From Ulvibacterium sp965248315 (lineage in GTDB: Bacteria; Bacteroidota; Bacteroidia; Flavobacteriales; Flavobacteriaceae): DNA of 64,000 nt. Each line of letters opens with the position of its first letter. The stretch's first letter is position 1. Where the stretch lies: NCBI RefSeq assembly GCF_965248315.1, contig NZ_CBDFIX010000002.1, positions 2,914,001-2,978,000 of the forward strand, in the 5' to 3' direction. The notes under the pieces are model-generated. The model made no database searches. It was not told where the DNA came from and saw nothing but the letters and a program-made list of their open reading frames with translations. Shown here piece after piece: positions 24,795 to 36,300 of the stretch. The translations under genes were made by a program, and so were the position numbers.

Positions 24795-25976
24795 TTGAAA
24801 ATAAAACTTTTGATAAAGATTGTAGTTTCATATTATTTCCTTTTTCTACCTGTTCTTCTTTCGGCGCAACAGAGCATACAAACAATTGGGGAACTTCCGG
24901 CGGGCGTTTCGGAAACCTCCGGACTCATTTTCTACAACGACAGATTGATTACGCACAATGACTCCGGGAATGAGGCGAAACTATTTGAAATAGACACGAC
25001 TTCCCTGCAAGTTGTCCGAGAAGTAGTTGTTTCCAATGCCCAAAATGTGGATTGGGAAGATATGGCCCAGGACGAATTTTATATCTATATAGGGGATTTT
25101 GGAAACAATTTGGGCATACGACGGGATTTAACCGTCTATCGTATTTCCAAGGAAGAATATACTGTTTCGGATAGGGTGAGCGCGGAAGCCATTTCCTTTG
25201 AATATGAAGACCAGGAAGATTTCTCGAACAATGGAAACAGCGATTGGGACGCAGAAGCCCTGTTTGTATTAGGCGATGAACTTGTAATACTTACCAAACA
25301 ATGGTTGGCTTACGGAACCTCGGCTTATGGGATTCCCAAAACCCCAGGGGAATACATTGCTAGGAAGTTGGACGAATTTCCAATAAATGGTTTGGTAACC
25401 GGGGCTACGTTAAACCCAAATATCAGTGAATTGTATCTAACCGGGCATTCGTTTACATTAAATCCTTTTGTGGTCCGTATTAAAGGAGTAGCCCACGGAG
25501 CTATCTTTACTACAGAAATGGAGCGCTTGAATTTGGATATAGGTCCGGCCCAAATGGAAGGTATTACCTATATGGACAACGATTCGTATTTCCTTTCTTC
25601 TGAAGTGTTCTCAAGAACCGATTCTCCGATTACTTTAGAATCTCGCCTTTTTTCCTTTAATACCATGAGTATGGAGACCGGTGAAGAAATTTCTATGGAT
25701 GACCCAATAGATTCCGAAGATAGTCCGGAAGAACTATTGGAAGAGCTTCTTCTTTTTAAAAGGTTTGGTTCGGATATGCTTCAATATAGACTAGCTACTA
25801 CGGAATCCGTTTACGGATATGCTATTTTTGATACCTCCGGTAGACGTGTTCAGCACAAAATCCGTCCTGGAGTCCCAGAATCTACGATTGATGTATCCAC
25901 TTTGAAATCTGCAATTTATTATCTTACCTTTTATTTTGGCAACAAATCCTCAACCAAACCTTTTGTTTGCCCCTAA
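24795..25976 (+). CDS. Secreted protein with type A T9SS-like C-terminus
   Basis: 393 residues from a TTG start (MKIKLLIKIVVSYYFLFLPVLLSAQQ), which begins a good signal peptide. The body (SETSGLIFYNDRLITHNDSGNEAKLFEID, YIYIGDFGNNLGIR, DWDAEALFVLGDELVILTKQW, PAQMEGITYMD) resembles an esterase-like/SdiA-type beta-propeller of unknown function. The last ~65 residues (LQYRLATTESVYGYAIFDTSGRRVQ...SAIYYLTFYFG) look like a shortened type A sorting domain for type IX secretion. Sole gene in its unit; no enzymatic motif recognised. Confidence 0.75.
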   Translation: MKIKLLIKIVVSYYFLFLPVLLSAQQSIQTIGELPAGVSETSGLIFYNDRLITHNDSGNEAKLFEIDTTSLQVVREVVVSNAQNVDWEDMAQDEFYIYIGDFGNNLGIRRDLTVYRISKEEYTVSDRVSAEAISFEYEDQEDFSNNGNSDWDAEALFVLGDELVILTKQWLAYGTSAYGIPKTPGEYIARKLDEFPINGLVTGATLNPNISELYLTGHSFTLNPFVVRIKGVAHGAIFTTEMERLNLDIGPAQMEGITYMDNDSYFLSSEVFSRTDSPITLESRLFSFNTMSMETGEEISMDDPIDSEDSPEELLEELLLFKRFGSDMLQYRLATTESVYGYAIFDTSGRRVQHKIRPGVPESTIDVSTLKSAIYYLTFYFGNKSSTKPFVCP

Positions 25977-26032
25977 GATTGAACTACTTTTTATTTAAGA
26001 CTTCCTTAACAAACCTAGCCCAGGTTTATATT

Positions 26033-26040
26033 TAGTTTTG
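26033..26040 (+). promoter_or_regulatory. -7 element for the DUF2911 gene
   Basis: TAGTTTTG matches TAnnTTTG, 26 bp before the ATG at 26067; no clear -33 TTG. Confidence 0.35.
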
Positions 26041-26066
26041 TGCATAACTCAAAAACTTTAATACCG

Positions 26067-26912
26067 ATGAAAAAAATAGTGATTATCCTTTTTGTTGCTG
26101 CTCTTTCATTTCCTTTAGCAGCTCAAGTGAATACTCCGGCTCCGAGCCCTTTCTCTAGATTGGAGCAAAAAGTTGGATTGACTGATGTTGCCGTAGAATA
26201 TTCTAGACCCTCCATGAGGGGAAGAACCATTTTTGGGGATTTGGTACCCTATGACAAATTATGGCGTACAGGTGCCAATGGCTATACCTTGGTTACTTTT
26301 GGTGATGATGTGAAAATAGCTGGTAATGCGGTAGAAGCGGGAACATATTCCATTTTCACAAAACCTGGTAAGGAATCTTGGGAAGTGTTTTTTTATACGG
26401 ATACTCAAGGTGGTGGTACGCCAAGAAATTGGGATGACAGTAAAGTAGCGGCCAAAGTTACTGTTCCGGTATATCCAATCCCTATGGCGGTGGAAACCTT
26501 TACAATAACTATCGATGATTTAAAAACAAATTCCGCCAATTTAGGATTGCTATGGGAGAAGACCTATGTTGCCGTACCTATTGAAGTACCTACGGATGCC
26601 GCAGTCTCTAAGAGTATTGAGCGTGCATTGAATGGCCCATCTGCAGGAGACTATTATGCTTCTGCTGTCTACTATCTTATGGAAGGCAAGGATATCAATA
26701 AAGCCAAGGAGTGGATGGATAAGGCCATGTCCATGACCGAAGAACCTGCGTTCTGGCAATTGCGTCAACAATCATTGATACTGGCGAAGGCGGGAGATAA
26801 AAAAGGAGCTGTTGCGACAGCTAAGAAGTCCTTGGAAAAAGCTGAAGAAGCGAATAATGCCGATTATGTAAAAATGAACAAAGCGTCCCTAAAAGAGTGG
26901 GGTGCCCTTTAG
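26067..26912 (+). CDS. DUF2911 domain-containing secreted protein
   Basis: 281 residues from the ATG at 26067, which opens a signal peptide (MKKIVIILFVAALSFPLAAQ); the in-frame GTG at 26040 overlaps the -7 box and is rejected. Residues about 25-190 are DUF2911: SPFSRLEQKVGLTDVAVEYSRPSMRGRTIFGDLVPYDKLWRTGANGYTLVTF and GTYSIFTKPGKESWEVFFYTD. The C-terminal ~90 residues form helices with a TPR-like pattern (ASAVYYLMEGKDINKAKEWMDKAM, AKKSLEKAEEANNADYVKMN). Probably periplasmic; function unknown. A strong terminator follows. Confidence 0.9.
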   Translation: MKKIVIILFVAALSFPLAAQVNTPAPSPFSRLEQKVGLTDVAVEYSRPSMRGRTIFGDLVPYDKLWRTGANGYTLVTFGDDVKIAGNAVEAGTYSIFTKPGKESWEVFFYTDTQGGGTPRNWDDSKVAAKVTVPVYPIPMAVETFTITIDDLKTNSANLGLLWEKTYVAVPIEVPTDAAVSKSIERALNGPSAGDYYASAVYYLMEGKDINKAKEWMDKAMSMTEEPAFWQLRQQSLILAKAGDKKGAVATAKKSLEKAEEANNADYVKMNKASLKEWGAL

Positions 26913-26933
26913 AAGATAATTGAATGTAATTTT

Positions 26934-26963
26934 AAGCCCGCTTTTACAGCGGGCTTTTTTTTT
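26934..26963 (+). terminator. Terminator of the DUF2911 gene
   Basis: A 9-bp GC-rich stem, aagcccgct/agcgggctt, with loop tttac, followed by seven or more T. Confidence 0.92.
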
Positions 26964-27007
26964 CATTATACTATCTTTAGGACAACAACCGTTAAAACAT
27001 CCAGGTT

Positions 27008-30000
27008 ATGTATAAAGTGCTTTTTTGTCTTATGGGTTCCGTTCTTTTAATTTCATGCAATAGCACCAATGAACGACCCATGTATATGGCAGAAAAATGG
27101 GAAAATCCCGAATGGGAGGATCCGGAGATCTTTCAAATCAACAGGGAAGAACCTATCGCCTCTTTTTACAGGTACGAGAGCATTGATGGCGCATTGCAGA
27201 ACCAAAGTTGGGAGAACTCTCCTTTATATAGGTCGTTAAATGGAACATGGGATTTTTATTGGGCAGAAAATCCGCAAGCCCGTCCTCAAAACTTTTATGA
27301 AGAGGGATTTAACATTTCTGGCTGGGATACCATAGTGGTTCCCTCCAATTGGGAAATACTAGGTCACGGGATTCCCGTTTATACCAATGTTACCTATATG
27401 TTCCCTCCCAATCCGCCCTATATTCCCCATGAAACCAATCCTGTTGGCAGTTATAAGAGAGACTTTGAAATTCCACAAAACTGGGAAGGCAAAGATATCT
27501 ATCTACATTTTGAGGGTGTTAGTGGCGCCATGTACGTATGGGTAAATGGGCAAAAAGTTGGGTACAATGAGGGGAGCAAGACTCCAGCGGCTTTCAACAT
27601 TACCGATTACGTGGTTCCCGGTGAAAATTCCATTGCCGTTCAGGTACTTCGCTGGTCCGATGCAAGTTATCTGGAGGATCAGGATTTTTGGCGTTTGAGC
27701 GGTATGAACAGGGATGTATATCTATACGCCACCAATAAGACGACGATTAAGGATTTCAGGATAATAGCAGATTTGGAAAATGGATATACCGACGGATTGT
27801 TTCAACTTTCAGTAGAAATTTCAAGTCCTGGGAAAGAGGAGTTGGAGATACAACTTTTGGATAAGGATACCCCAATTTTCAGTAGTTCCAAGAAAGTAAA
27901 CTCCGAAAAAGATGTATCATCGATCAGCTTTGAACAAAGGTTTCCCGATATACAAACCTGGAACGCAGAAAAACCCTATTTGTATACCTTGTTGTTAAAG
28001 TTAAAGGATGCCGATGGAGCTTTAATGGAAGCGGTTAGTTTCAAAACCGGTTTTCGAAAGATAGAGATCAAGGACAATCAATTTCTGATAAATGGAAAAC
28101 CTGTGTTGATCAAGGGAGCCAACCTTCATGATCATAGCGATTTTACGGGTCATGTGGTAACCGAGGACTTAACATTAAAGGATCTTACCTTAATGAAGCA
28201 AAATAACCTAAATGCCATTCGGTGTAGCCATTACCCCAAGAATCCCCATTTTTATCGTATGTGCGATGTATATGGATTTTATGTCATTGATGAGGCCAAT
28301 ATCGAAATCCATGGGATGGGGGCCACCAACCAAGGACTGGATGATAACAAAGAGGCCCAGGCCGTACACCCCGCCTATTTACCGCAGTGGAAGGCCATGC
28401 ATTTAGATCGTACAGAACGCATGTTTGAACGTGATAAGAATTTTACTTCCATCGTTACTTGGTCGTTGGGGAATGAGGCGGGCAATGGCCAAAACTTTTT
28501 TGCTACCTACAACTGGTTAAAATCCAAGGATACAACACGTCCCGTTCAGTACGAAGGTGCTACCGCCTATGAAAACACGGATATTCAAGCACCCATGTAT
28601 ATGCGTATTCCTGATATGATCTCTTACGCGGAAGGTAACCCTCAACGGCCATTGATCCAATGCGAGTATGCCCATGCCATGGGCAATAGCCTTGGAAACC
28701 TTCAAGATTATTGGGATGTAATCGAAAAATACGATGTTTTGCAAGGCGGATTCATCTGGGACTGGGTAGACCAGGGCTTGTTAGCCGAAACTGAAAACGG
28801 TGAAGCCTACTGGGCCTACGGTGGTGATCTTGGTGGACAGAATTTGCAAAATGATGCAAACTTTTGTTTAAATGGCGTGGTAAATCCGGATAGATCGCCC
28901 CAACCCTTATTACATGAACTTAAAAAGGTATATCAGTACATTAAATTTGGGGGAGAAGATGCAAAATCTGGAAAAATAAGGATTACCAACGGTTATGATT
29001 TTACCAATCTAAGGGAATACCATATCAGTTGGGAGTTGTTGGAAGAGGGTAGAAAAGTAGATTCCGGAGACCTTCCTGAAATTGTATTGAACCCCTCGGA
29101 ATCAAGAGTATTGAACATCGGCCTACCCAAGCTGGAGAACAATGAAGCCGAGTATCTATTGAATCTATACGCTAGGTCGAATACAAAAACTACCTTGGTC
29201 CCCAAGAATCACTTGGTTGCCTATGAGCAGTTTTCCATTTCGGACTATACCTCCGAAGTTTTTGAGACCAAGGATTCTGGCAGCGGATTTTCCATTACCT
29301 CAAATGAAGATACTCTTATCATTTCGGGGAAGGGTTTTGAAATGAAGTTCGATAGTGGTAAAGGTGAATTAACGTCCTTGGATTATGGCAATGGGAATAT
29401 ATTGCTACAAGGGATGCGCGCCAATTTCTGGCGATCGACTACCGATAATGATTTTGGGTACAATATGCCCAAAAAACTAGGGGTCTGGAAAGGTGCCTCA
29501 GAAAATCAGGATTTTATGGGGCTTGATGTATCCTCCGATAAGAACAATGCATCCATTGATGTTTTAAAGCTTGCAGAAAATCCATTTGAAATCCAAAATG
29601 ATAAGCTAAAAATAACAACCACTTTCGGATTGCCTTCTGTGGGTGGAAAAGCCCAAGTTATTTATGATATTAACGATAAGGGCGAAATACGGATTACAAA
29701 TCAACTCCTGAATATAAAGGATAGCCTGCCCGTACTGCCCCGATATGGAAACAACTTTATTATCCATGAAAAATACAATCAAGTAGGGTGGTACGGGCGC
29801 GGCCCACATGAAAATTATGAAGATAGAAAAACTTCAGCTTTGGTGGGAAGATATGAAGCCCAAGTAGCCGATTTGTATTTTCCCTATATCCGTCCTCAGG
29901 AGAATGGTAATCGTTCCGATATTCGTTGGGTTCAATTTATTGATGATCAGGGGAAGGGCATAGAGATTTACGGTCCTGAACTATTCAGCTTTAGTGCACA

Positions 30001-30211
30001 CAACCAATACAACAGTGATTTTGATGCAGGGGAAACCAAACGACAACGGCATACCTATGACATCGTAAAACGAGATTTGGTCAATATCAATATAGATTAC
30101 CGCCAAATGGGTGTTGGAGGTGATAATAGTTGGGGCTTAATGGCCTTGGAAAAATATCAAATCCCGGCAGCAAATATGTCCTACAGCTATGTTATCAAAC
30201 CAATTCGGTAA
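27008..30211 (+). CDS. GH2 beta-galactosidase, lipoprotein
   Basis: 1067 residues, the LacZ size class, with a lipoprotein signal (MYKVLFCLMGSVLLISC, Cys at about 17), so probably periplasm- or surface-anchored. GH2 domain order is visible: sugar-binding jelly roll (YRSLNGTWDFYWAENP, VPSNWEILGHGIPVYTN), immunoglobulin-like domain, TIM barrel (LIKGANLHDHSDFTGHVV, AIRCSHYPKNPHFY), and C-terminal beta-sandwich (FWRSTTDNDFGYN, GWYGRGPHENYEDRKTSA). The acid/base Glu490 lies in WSLGNEAGNG and the nucleophile Glu553 in QCEYAHAMGNS. It hydrolyses terminal beta-galactosides. It converges with the DUF5107 gene (16-bp gap) and fits the adjacent SusC/SusD locus. Confidence 0.95.
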   Translation: MYKVLFCLMGSVLLISCNSTNERPMYMAEKWENPEWEDPEIFQINREEPIASFYRYESIDGALQNQSWENSPLYRSLNGTWDFYWAENPQARPQNFYEEGFNISGWDTIVVPSNWEILGHGIPVYTNVTYMFPPNPPYIPHETNPVGSYKRDFEIPQNWEGKDIYLHFEGVSGAMYVWVNGQKVGYNEGSKTPAAFNITDYVVPGENSIAVQVLRWSDASYLEDQDFWRLSGMNRDVYLYATNKTTIKDFRIIADLENGYTDGLFQLSVEISSPGKEELEIQLLDKDTPIFSSSKKVNSEKDVSSISFEQRFPDIQTWNAEKPYLYTLLLKLKDADGALMEAVSFKTGFRKIEIKDNQFLINGKPVLIKGANLHDHSDFTGHVVTEDLTLKDLTLMKQNNLNAIRCSHYPKNPHFYRMCDVYGFYVIDEANIEIHGMGATNQGLDDNKEAQAVHPAYLPQWKAMHLDRTERMFERDKNFTSIVTWSLGNEAGNGQNFFATYNWLKSKDTTRPVQYEGATAYENTDIQAPMYMRIPDMISYAEGNPQRPLIQCEYAHAMGNSLGNLQDYWDVIEKYDVLQGGFIWDWVDQGLLAETENGEAYWAYGGDLGGQNLQNDANFCLNGVVNPDRSPQPLLHELKKVYQYIKFGGEDAKSGKIRITNGYDFTNLREYHISWELLEEGRKVDSGDLPEIVLNPSESRVLNIGLPKLENNEAEYLLNLYARSNTKTTLVPKNHLVAYEQFSISDYTSEVFETKDSGSGFSITSNEDTLIISGKGFEMKFDSGKGELTSLDYGNGNILLQGMRANFWRSTTDNDFGYNMPKKLGVWKGASENQDFMGLDVSSDKNNASIDVLKLAENPFEIQNDKLKITTTFGLPSVGGKAQVIYDINDKGEIRITNQLLNIKDSLPVLPRYGNNFIIHEKYNQVGWYGRGPHENYEDRKTSALVGRYEAQVADLYFPYIRPQENGNRSDIRWVQFIDDQGKGIEIYGPELFSFSAHNQYNSDFDAGETKRQRHTYDIVKRDLVNINIDYRQMGVGGDNSWGLMALEKYQIPAANMSYSYVIKPIR

Positions 30212-30227
30212 ACTAATATAGATCAGT

Positions 30228-33200
30228 TTATTGAGCTGCATCCTGCGCAGACCATTGTGCCAACTCCCAGACATCCTGTGGAATGTTGTTCCCATTTTGG
30301 GTGGTATTTGGATTTTGTTCAAGCTCCAAAGCCAATTGACCTATTTCATGGTTTTCACCAATGAGCCCTTTCAAATGCTTCTTGACTTGCATATAACTGC
30401 CGTCATTGAGTTTTTTTGCAGCTAACAGGCCATATAGATGATTGATCGTATTTTTTTGTTCCGAACTTTGAGTATACGATACGATATTTTCCAAAAGGGA
30501 TTTACTTTCTTCGGTTTTGTCCATTTTTTCGAGGGTCATGGCCAAAAGGAAATCCTGCTCACGCTCATCGGTATCATATGGTTTGCCTACCCCAATATTT
30601 TCTGGCCATTCCTTGGATTTTTCCAAAACCTCCTTGGCCTTGGTAAATCGATTCTTTTTGTATTGTTCCATGGCCATAGCCATATGAGCCCTTTCATAAA
30701 TACTTCGACTTTCCGTGGCATGTTCGTAGGGTAAAATCTGAATTTTGTCCAATACCTTAAGTACATCGGCATGACGATTAGTATTTACCGATGCCTTGGC
30801 GTGGGACAGCCCAATGCTATAGTTACCCGGGAATTTTCGATACGCCTTTCTAGATAAGGCATAAGCGTCCTCAAATTTCTTATGCTGTAAATAGAATTGA
30901 ATATGTTCCTCCCAGACCCTCCAGTTAGGGGAATTTAGGTCCAGTGCCTTTTTTAGATCATCCAATCGCTGGGCATATGGATTCTCATCTATAATCTTCG
31001 CCCGGAAACGATAGAAGATATCACTATCCGGCTGATCCTCTAAAGAATTCAACAGTTCCTTTCCCTGGTGTTCAAGACCTACGGCCAAATAATTTTGAGC
31101 CAAATAATACTTCAATTTCCAGTGGTTATTTTGTGATACGGCCCATTTCAGAACAGCCAAGGTCTCACTGCGGTATGGGAATACGAAATCTATGGGTTCC
31201 AGCGTCAATTCACTTAATAAAGCTTTACTTTGTGCATCATCCTTATTTCGTAACAAATAGGCAATCCAAAGCTTATTTTTGGTTGTTTCACCTTTTCCTA
31301 GGATGGCAAGGGCCTCATTCTCCATTCCGTAACCGTAATAAAGCAAAGCCAATTCCAATAAAGTTTCTTCAGGAAATTCATTATGGATCTCCAGATTGAC
31401 CTTATCGGGAGAATCCATAAACATCTTTTCCGTCAAAGCAAATTGGTTCAAGGGATCAATCTCAAGGATGGTTTCGATATGGTTATTGAATTCCTCGGTT
31501 TTCTTTTCTTTTCTTGAGACCAGGGCAAGAATATATTGGGCGTGCAGATTATACCGGTTAAAATCCAGAGCTTTTTGAGCGTACATTTTTGCCCGGCCAT
31601 AATTCTTTGTTGCCAAATAGATTTCCGCCATTTTGTAAAAGGCAGCGTTGCGGTACTTCATATCACGAGCAGCCCAACCCAAGGATTCCAAGGCATTTAT
31701 GGTATCATTCAAGGCCTGATAGGCAAGGCCAGCAAAATAATTGGCGCCGGGATTATAGGTGTCCAACCGTAATACGGTATTGGCATGGTCAAGTGCCTTT
31801 TCAAAATTGGTTCTTCTAAACTCCAGTTCCGCTAGTTTTACCAATCCATCTTGATGGTAAGGGTCAAGCTCCAAAAGCTTGGACAAAAACTCATGTCCTT
31901 TGGCATAATCCCTATACTTCATGGCCTCCCAACCATCTGTATAAAGTTGTTCGGTTTTCGAAAGCTTAGCGTCTGCATTGGAATCAAAAGGTCTTTTAAT
32001 GCGATTCCTTTCCGTATCGTTGATAAACTGTAGCTCGCTCCCTTGGATTTTGACTTCTATTTTGTCGGAAGATTTCGCTGTTACTTTTTGGGAGAAAATT
32101 TCCATTGGTCTCAAATTCAACCTTTCCGAATACACTTCCTTGTCGTTGACAATAATTTGAAGCGTTTTATTCAACTCCTGTAGTGCGTTGACTCCAACAT
32201 ACAATTCGCTGCCCTCCAGTGTTACATTCAAAACCCCATCTTCAGAGGCATCTACCATTCCCCCAATTTCCTTAAACGGAAACCATATCTCGCGCCAACG
32301 ATCCATCACATAGGGATCAAAATTTGCCTGAGTAATGGGATTTTCCGCTTTGGCAGGAGAAAATTGATTGAACAATCGGCCTGCCTGAAACTCCATATAT
32401 TGCCCATCGGCATCCGTTAATAAATCTTCCCAAATACCCCCACTTCGGGACAAGGCCCATAGCCATAGTTTTTGACCTGGCATTTCTTCATATGGGCCCC
32501 AATGCCCAAACCCGAATTTTTTATCGTGGTAATATCCCCCAAAAAAATCTTCATACTCCCCAACCACATGTTTCGATTTTGAACCACCATAGCGGTTGTT
32601 TTTGTAAAAGGCCGTATTTCTCCCTTCACTGTCAAAAGGCCATGGACGGGCGGTCCCATTATGCTCTAGATATTGGTTGCCGGGATAAATAAATTCTAGG
32701 TCATCGGCCACCACGGCAGCAGCGGTCATCCAGTTGTAATACGATTGGTTCGCTGCAGTTCCGTTATACCAGTGGGCTTTGGTCTCCACATAAGCCTTGT
32801 TCGCTTCCAATCGGATTTCAACCCCCCAATTGGTCCGGGATGTTAAATCCATGGCTCCAACGATGCAGCTTACACTGCCATCTTCGTTTTCCCGGGTTAC
32901 ATAGTCCACCGGGGTCGCGGTATCCGGACTATGCCCTATCAACCCAAAATTAAACTCGATACCTCCCGATGTCCAAGGTCCCCGCATAGCAATGTTCCGA
33001 AATTTCATCACCTCGTTTTTGTAGAGGAACTCCTCCCCAGTACCCTTGTCAATGGCTCCCCATATCTTACCCCCAACTTCGGGAAGTACGAAGACCTGGA
33101 TATAATCGTTTTCCAAGGTAACCACCTTCCATGGTTTTTTTTTAGAGACCTGATCATAACCATAAAATTTGAAATAGGGGAAAATCTTAGGATTATCGGC

Positions 33201-33356
33201 CAAGATAGGTATGGGGTCGGGGTCTTCGAAATCGTAGGTATCCAACATAAGGGTTTCTTCTTTGATGCTTACGGATTGGGCGTGCATTGTTAATAGGCCG
33301 GTAACCGATATCACAATAAGGGATATACAGCGTCTATAGTATTTCACGTTTTTCAT
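30228..33356 (-). CDS. DUF5107 plus TPR protein, secreted
   Basis: 1042 residues with a signal peptide (ISLIVISVTGLLTMHAQS). Residues about 45-370 form a DUF5107 domain (PYFKFYGYDQVSKKKPWKVVTLENDYIQVFVLPEVGGKIWGAIDKGTGEEFLYKNE; TSGGIEFNFGLIGHSP), related to galactose-mutarotase-like folds of carbohydrate enzymes. Residues about 450-1030 consist of many TPR units (e.g. NYGRAKMYAQKALDFNRYNLHAQYILALV; TKAKEVLEKSKEW). DUF5107 proteins occur in polysaccharide utilisation loci and have been regarded as candidate glycan-active proteins. The start overlaps the upstream FG-GAP gene stop by 4 bases (ATGA), so the two are co-translated. Confidence 0.88.
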   Translation of the reverse strand: MKNVKYYRRCISLIVISVTGLLTMHAQSVSIKEETLMLDTYDFEDPDPIPILADNPKIFPYFKFYGYDQVSKKKPWKVVTLENDYIQVFVLPEVGGKIWGAIDKGTGEEFLYKNEVMKFRNIAMRGPWTSGGIEFNFGLIGHSPDTATPVDYVTRENEDGSVSCIVGAMDLTSRTNWGVEIRLEANKAYVETKAHWYNGTAANQSYYNWMTAAAVVADDLEFIYPGNQYLEHNGTARPWPFDSEGRNTAFYKNNRYGGSKSKHVVGEYEDFFGGYYHDKKFGFGHWGPYEEMPGQKLWLWALSRSGGIWEDLLTDADGQYMEFQAGRLFNQFSPAKAENPITQANFDPYVMDRWREIWFPFKEIGGMVDASEDGVLNVTLEGSELYVGVNALQELNKTLQIIVNDKEVYSERLNLRPMEIFSQKVTAKSSDKIEVKIQGSELQFINDTERNRIKRPFDSNADAKLSKTEQLYTDGWEAMKYRDYAKGHEFLSKLLELDPYHQDGLVKLAELEFRRTNFEKALDHANTVLRLDTYNPGANYFAGLAYQALNDTINALESLGWAARDMKYRNAAFYKMAEIYLATKNYGRAKMYAQKALDFNRYNLHAQYILALVSRKEKKTEEFNNHIETILEIDPLNQFALTEKMFMDSPDKVNLEIHNEFPEETLLELALLYYGYGMENEALAILGKGETTKNKLWIAYLLRNKDDAQSKALLSELTLEPIDFVFPYRSETLAVLKWAVSQNNHWKLKYYLAQNYLAVGLEHQGKELLNSLEDQPDSDIFYRFRAKIIDENPYAQRLDDLKKALDLNSPNWRVWEEHIQFYLQHKKFEDAYALSRKAYRKFPGNYSIGLSHAKASVNTNRHADVLKVLDKIQILPYEHATESRSIYERAHMAMAMEQYKKNRFTKAKEVLEKSKEWPENIGVGKPYDTDEREQDFLLAMTLEKMDKTEESKSLLENIVSYTQSSEQKNTINHLYGLLAAKKLNDGSYMQVKKHLKGLIGENHEIGQLALELEQNPNTTQNGNNIPQDVWELAQWSAQDAAQ

Positions 33357-36300
33357 TTTTCAGAATCAATTTTATAGGTAAGTAGTGTATCGTTGTTTCT
33401 AGCCAGAATAATAATCCGTTCATTTTTGGGAAGTTCCAGATTTATGATATCCCGTACTTCTCCAGTGATGTTGAGTCCGCTTTTGGAATGGGATACCGGA
33501 TGAAAATCTCCTTTTCCATTACCTAAAAGAAGTACACCTCTATTGGCATCATATCTTCCGTATTTCACACGGGTTCCAAAGAAATTGCCGGCCAATAACA
33601 GATCTAGGTTGTCGTCCTGATTGAAATCATCTATTAAAATCCCATAAACCGGGGCAAATTGGGCAGCATGGGGTAGGGGTGCCAATCGAAAACTTCCATC
33701 CCCCAAGTTTTCCATATAACTGGTTGCAAAGTTTTTAGATTTCAAGATTTGTGCATCTGCCAATTCTTCCTGTGTAAAAATGTCTGTGATTTTCTGATCG
33801 GCGTAATCCGAGTAATTGACGTATCTATTTTTAAGCCCACTCAATTGACCTACCAAATCGTCTTTGGAAAAAACGGGATAACTTTCACCCATTACATAGG
33901 AACATAGAATGGGATCTAAGGAGCCATTGTTGTCAAAATCTTTGAAATAGAGTTCCGCGGGTTCTTCAGTGGAGGCCTTTAATTGGGAATTTAGACCAAA
34001 ATTTCCCAAAACGTAATCCATATCGCCATCGGCATCAAAATCTGCCTGTTCAATCGTATTCCACCAGCCTTCGGAATCTTTAAGACCGGAATTGTCCGTG
34101 ATTTCTTGTAGCTTGCCATCTGAATTTTCAAAAAGACGGATGCCCATAAACTCCCCGATGACAATCAAATCCGCTTTGTCATCTCCATTGAAATCGGTCC
34201 ACAGGGCATCGGTTACCATACCTGGGTTTAATAGGTCGGCATTAAGATCCTGAGTTACATCCGTGAATTTTCCTTTTCCGTTGTTCTGTAAAATGTAGCT
34301 TCGTGGAGCTATGGGATACTGTCCCGGAGTTAGCCTGCCCCCAACAAACAGATCAAGATCTCCATCGGTGTCGTAATCCCCTGCCACAGCGGTAGAACCA
34401 CTAGTATACATTTGGGGTAAAGCGTTTTCATTCCTGTTAAAGATGCCGTTTCCGGAATTCAGGTAGATGCGGTCTTGTAGTTCGGGGGCATTGCTATCGA
34501 AGTCGCTTCCGCCACTTACCACATACAAATCCATATCCGTGTCGCTATCCGCGTCAAAGAAAAGGACACCTAAATCTTCGGAATCCTTATCTTTTTCAAA
34601 AACTTTGGAATTGGACGCTTTAAAGCCTCCGGTTTTGGATTGTAGAAAAAGTTTGCCTGCACTGCCTTTGGCTCCACCGATGAAAATATCTTCAAGACCA
34701 TCACCATTGACGTCCGCTTTTGCCATTTTTGGGCCTTGTGTGGAAAGTTTGTGCGGCAGTAACTGTTCCCGTTTAAAATCGATAAAATTATTTTCACGAT
34801 GTACAAAATTCAACAAACTATCAGCACTTATATCCGAGAAATAGCTTGGCTTAGAATGGATGGATTCCTCTTGCGACAGTTGGGCATCTTTTTGATCTAA
34901 GGTCAATATTTGATTGGGAACGATGTTGCGCAGGGTCTGTATACGGTCATCCGGCCAAAAAACGGCTAGACTATCCACGGCCGCTTCCCCAAGTCCAAAA
35001 ATTAGGTCATGGCCCATGGAAGATTGGTATCCTCTTGTCGGGATCATTTCCTGTGTCAACTTGTTACCCGCACTATATATAATGACTTTGGCGCCTATAC
35101 CGAAAGTATTTTTGCCTTCTCCCTTTAAATGTACCTTTATATAGTTATGTGCAGCTTGTTTTTCACTGTTATTACGATATATAAATGCTTCGGCATCAAT
35201 ATTGTTGACCACCAAATCCAAGTCGCCATCATTGTCCAAATCCGCATACGCGGCACCGTTGGAAAGTGATTTTTGATCTAAACCCCAAGAAGCATTGACC
35301 TTTTCAAAAGTTAAATCGCCTTTATTTCGATAGGTATAGTTTTCCTCCACAGTGGATGGGATTTTTTCTATCAAGTCCATAATGGCTGTTTGTTGCCCGG
35401 TCTTGTTTTCTTTTAGCTTTTCTTGAACGGCATAGTTCATAAAATCCATATTGGTGTAGTCCCTTTTATAACCGTTGGTTACAAAAAGGTCTTTGTATCC
35501 ATCCAGGTCCAAATCGGCAAAAAGTGCGGCCCAGCTCCAATCCGTATTGGAAATGCCCGAAAACTGCCCAATTTCAGAAAACGAGGTCCCCTGGTTATTG
35601 AGCTGTAGCATATTGCGCATAGTCTGATTATAAAATCCGGAATTGACCAAGAGTTGATATTTATCGTAATTATCAGGTCCCGACACCATTTTTTGGCGAT
35701 AGTTGCCTTCAGGAAGCATATCCAAGCTCATGATATCCATATATCCATCGTTGTTCACATCCGCAATATCCGAACCCATGGAAAACATGGAGGTGTGTCC
35801 GATGAATTCTTCCAAACTCTCGGAAAAAGTTCCGTCCTGGTTATTGATATAGAGATAGTCCTGTTCATTGTAATCATTAGACACATAGATATCTAGCCAA
35901 CCATCATTATTGATATCCGAAACGGCTACCCCTAATCCGAAACCAAGGACATTGGAGACCAGACCGGCCTCATCGCTTACATTGGTGAACTTGCCATTAT
36001 CATTACGGTATAACTTATCGGAAAAGGCAGGATTCTTTCGATTTTTTAAAGATGCCGTTATTTGACCAAATCCGGCATATTTCTGTGAAGAGTGATTCAA
36101 AATAAAAAGATCAAGATCACCATCTTTATCGTAATCGAAAAAAGAAGCCTGGGTAGAATAACCGGAATCGTCCACGCCGTATTCAGCTCCTTTCTCCGTA
36201 AAGTTCACTTGTCCCGTATCACTGGAAGGGCCATTATTTATAAAAAGCAAATTCTTTCGTTGGTTCGCTGAAGGTGTTGCCGAACGGCAGATATAGATAT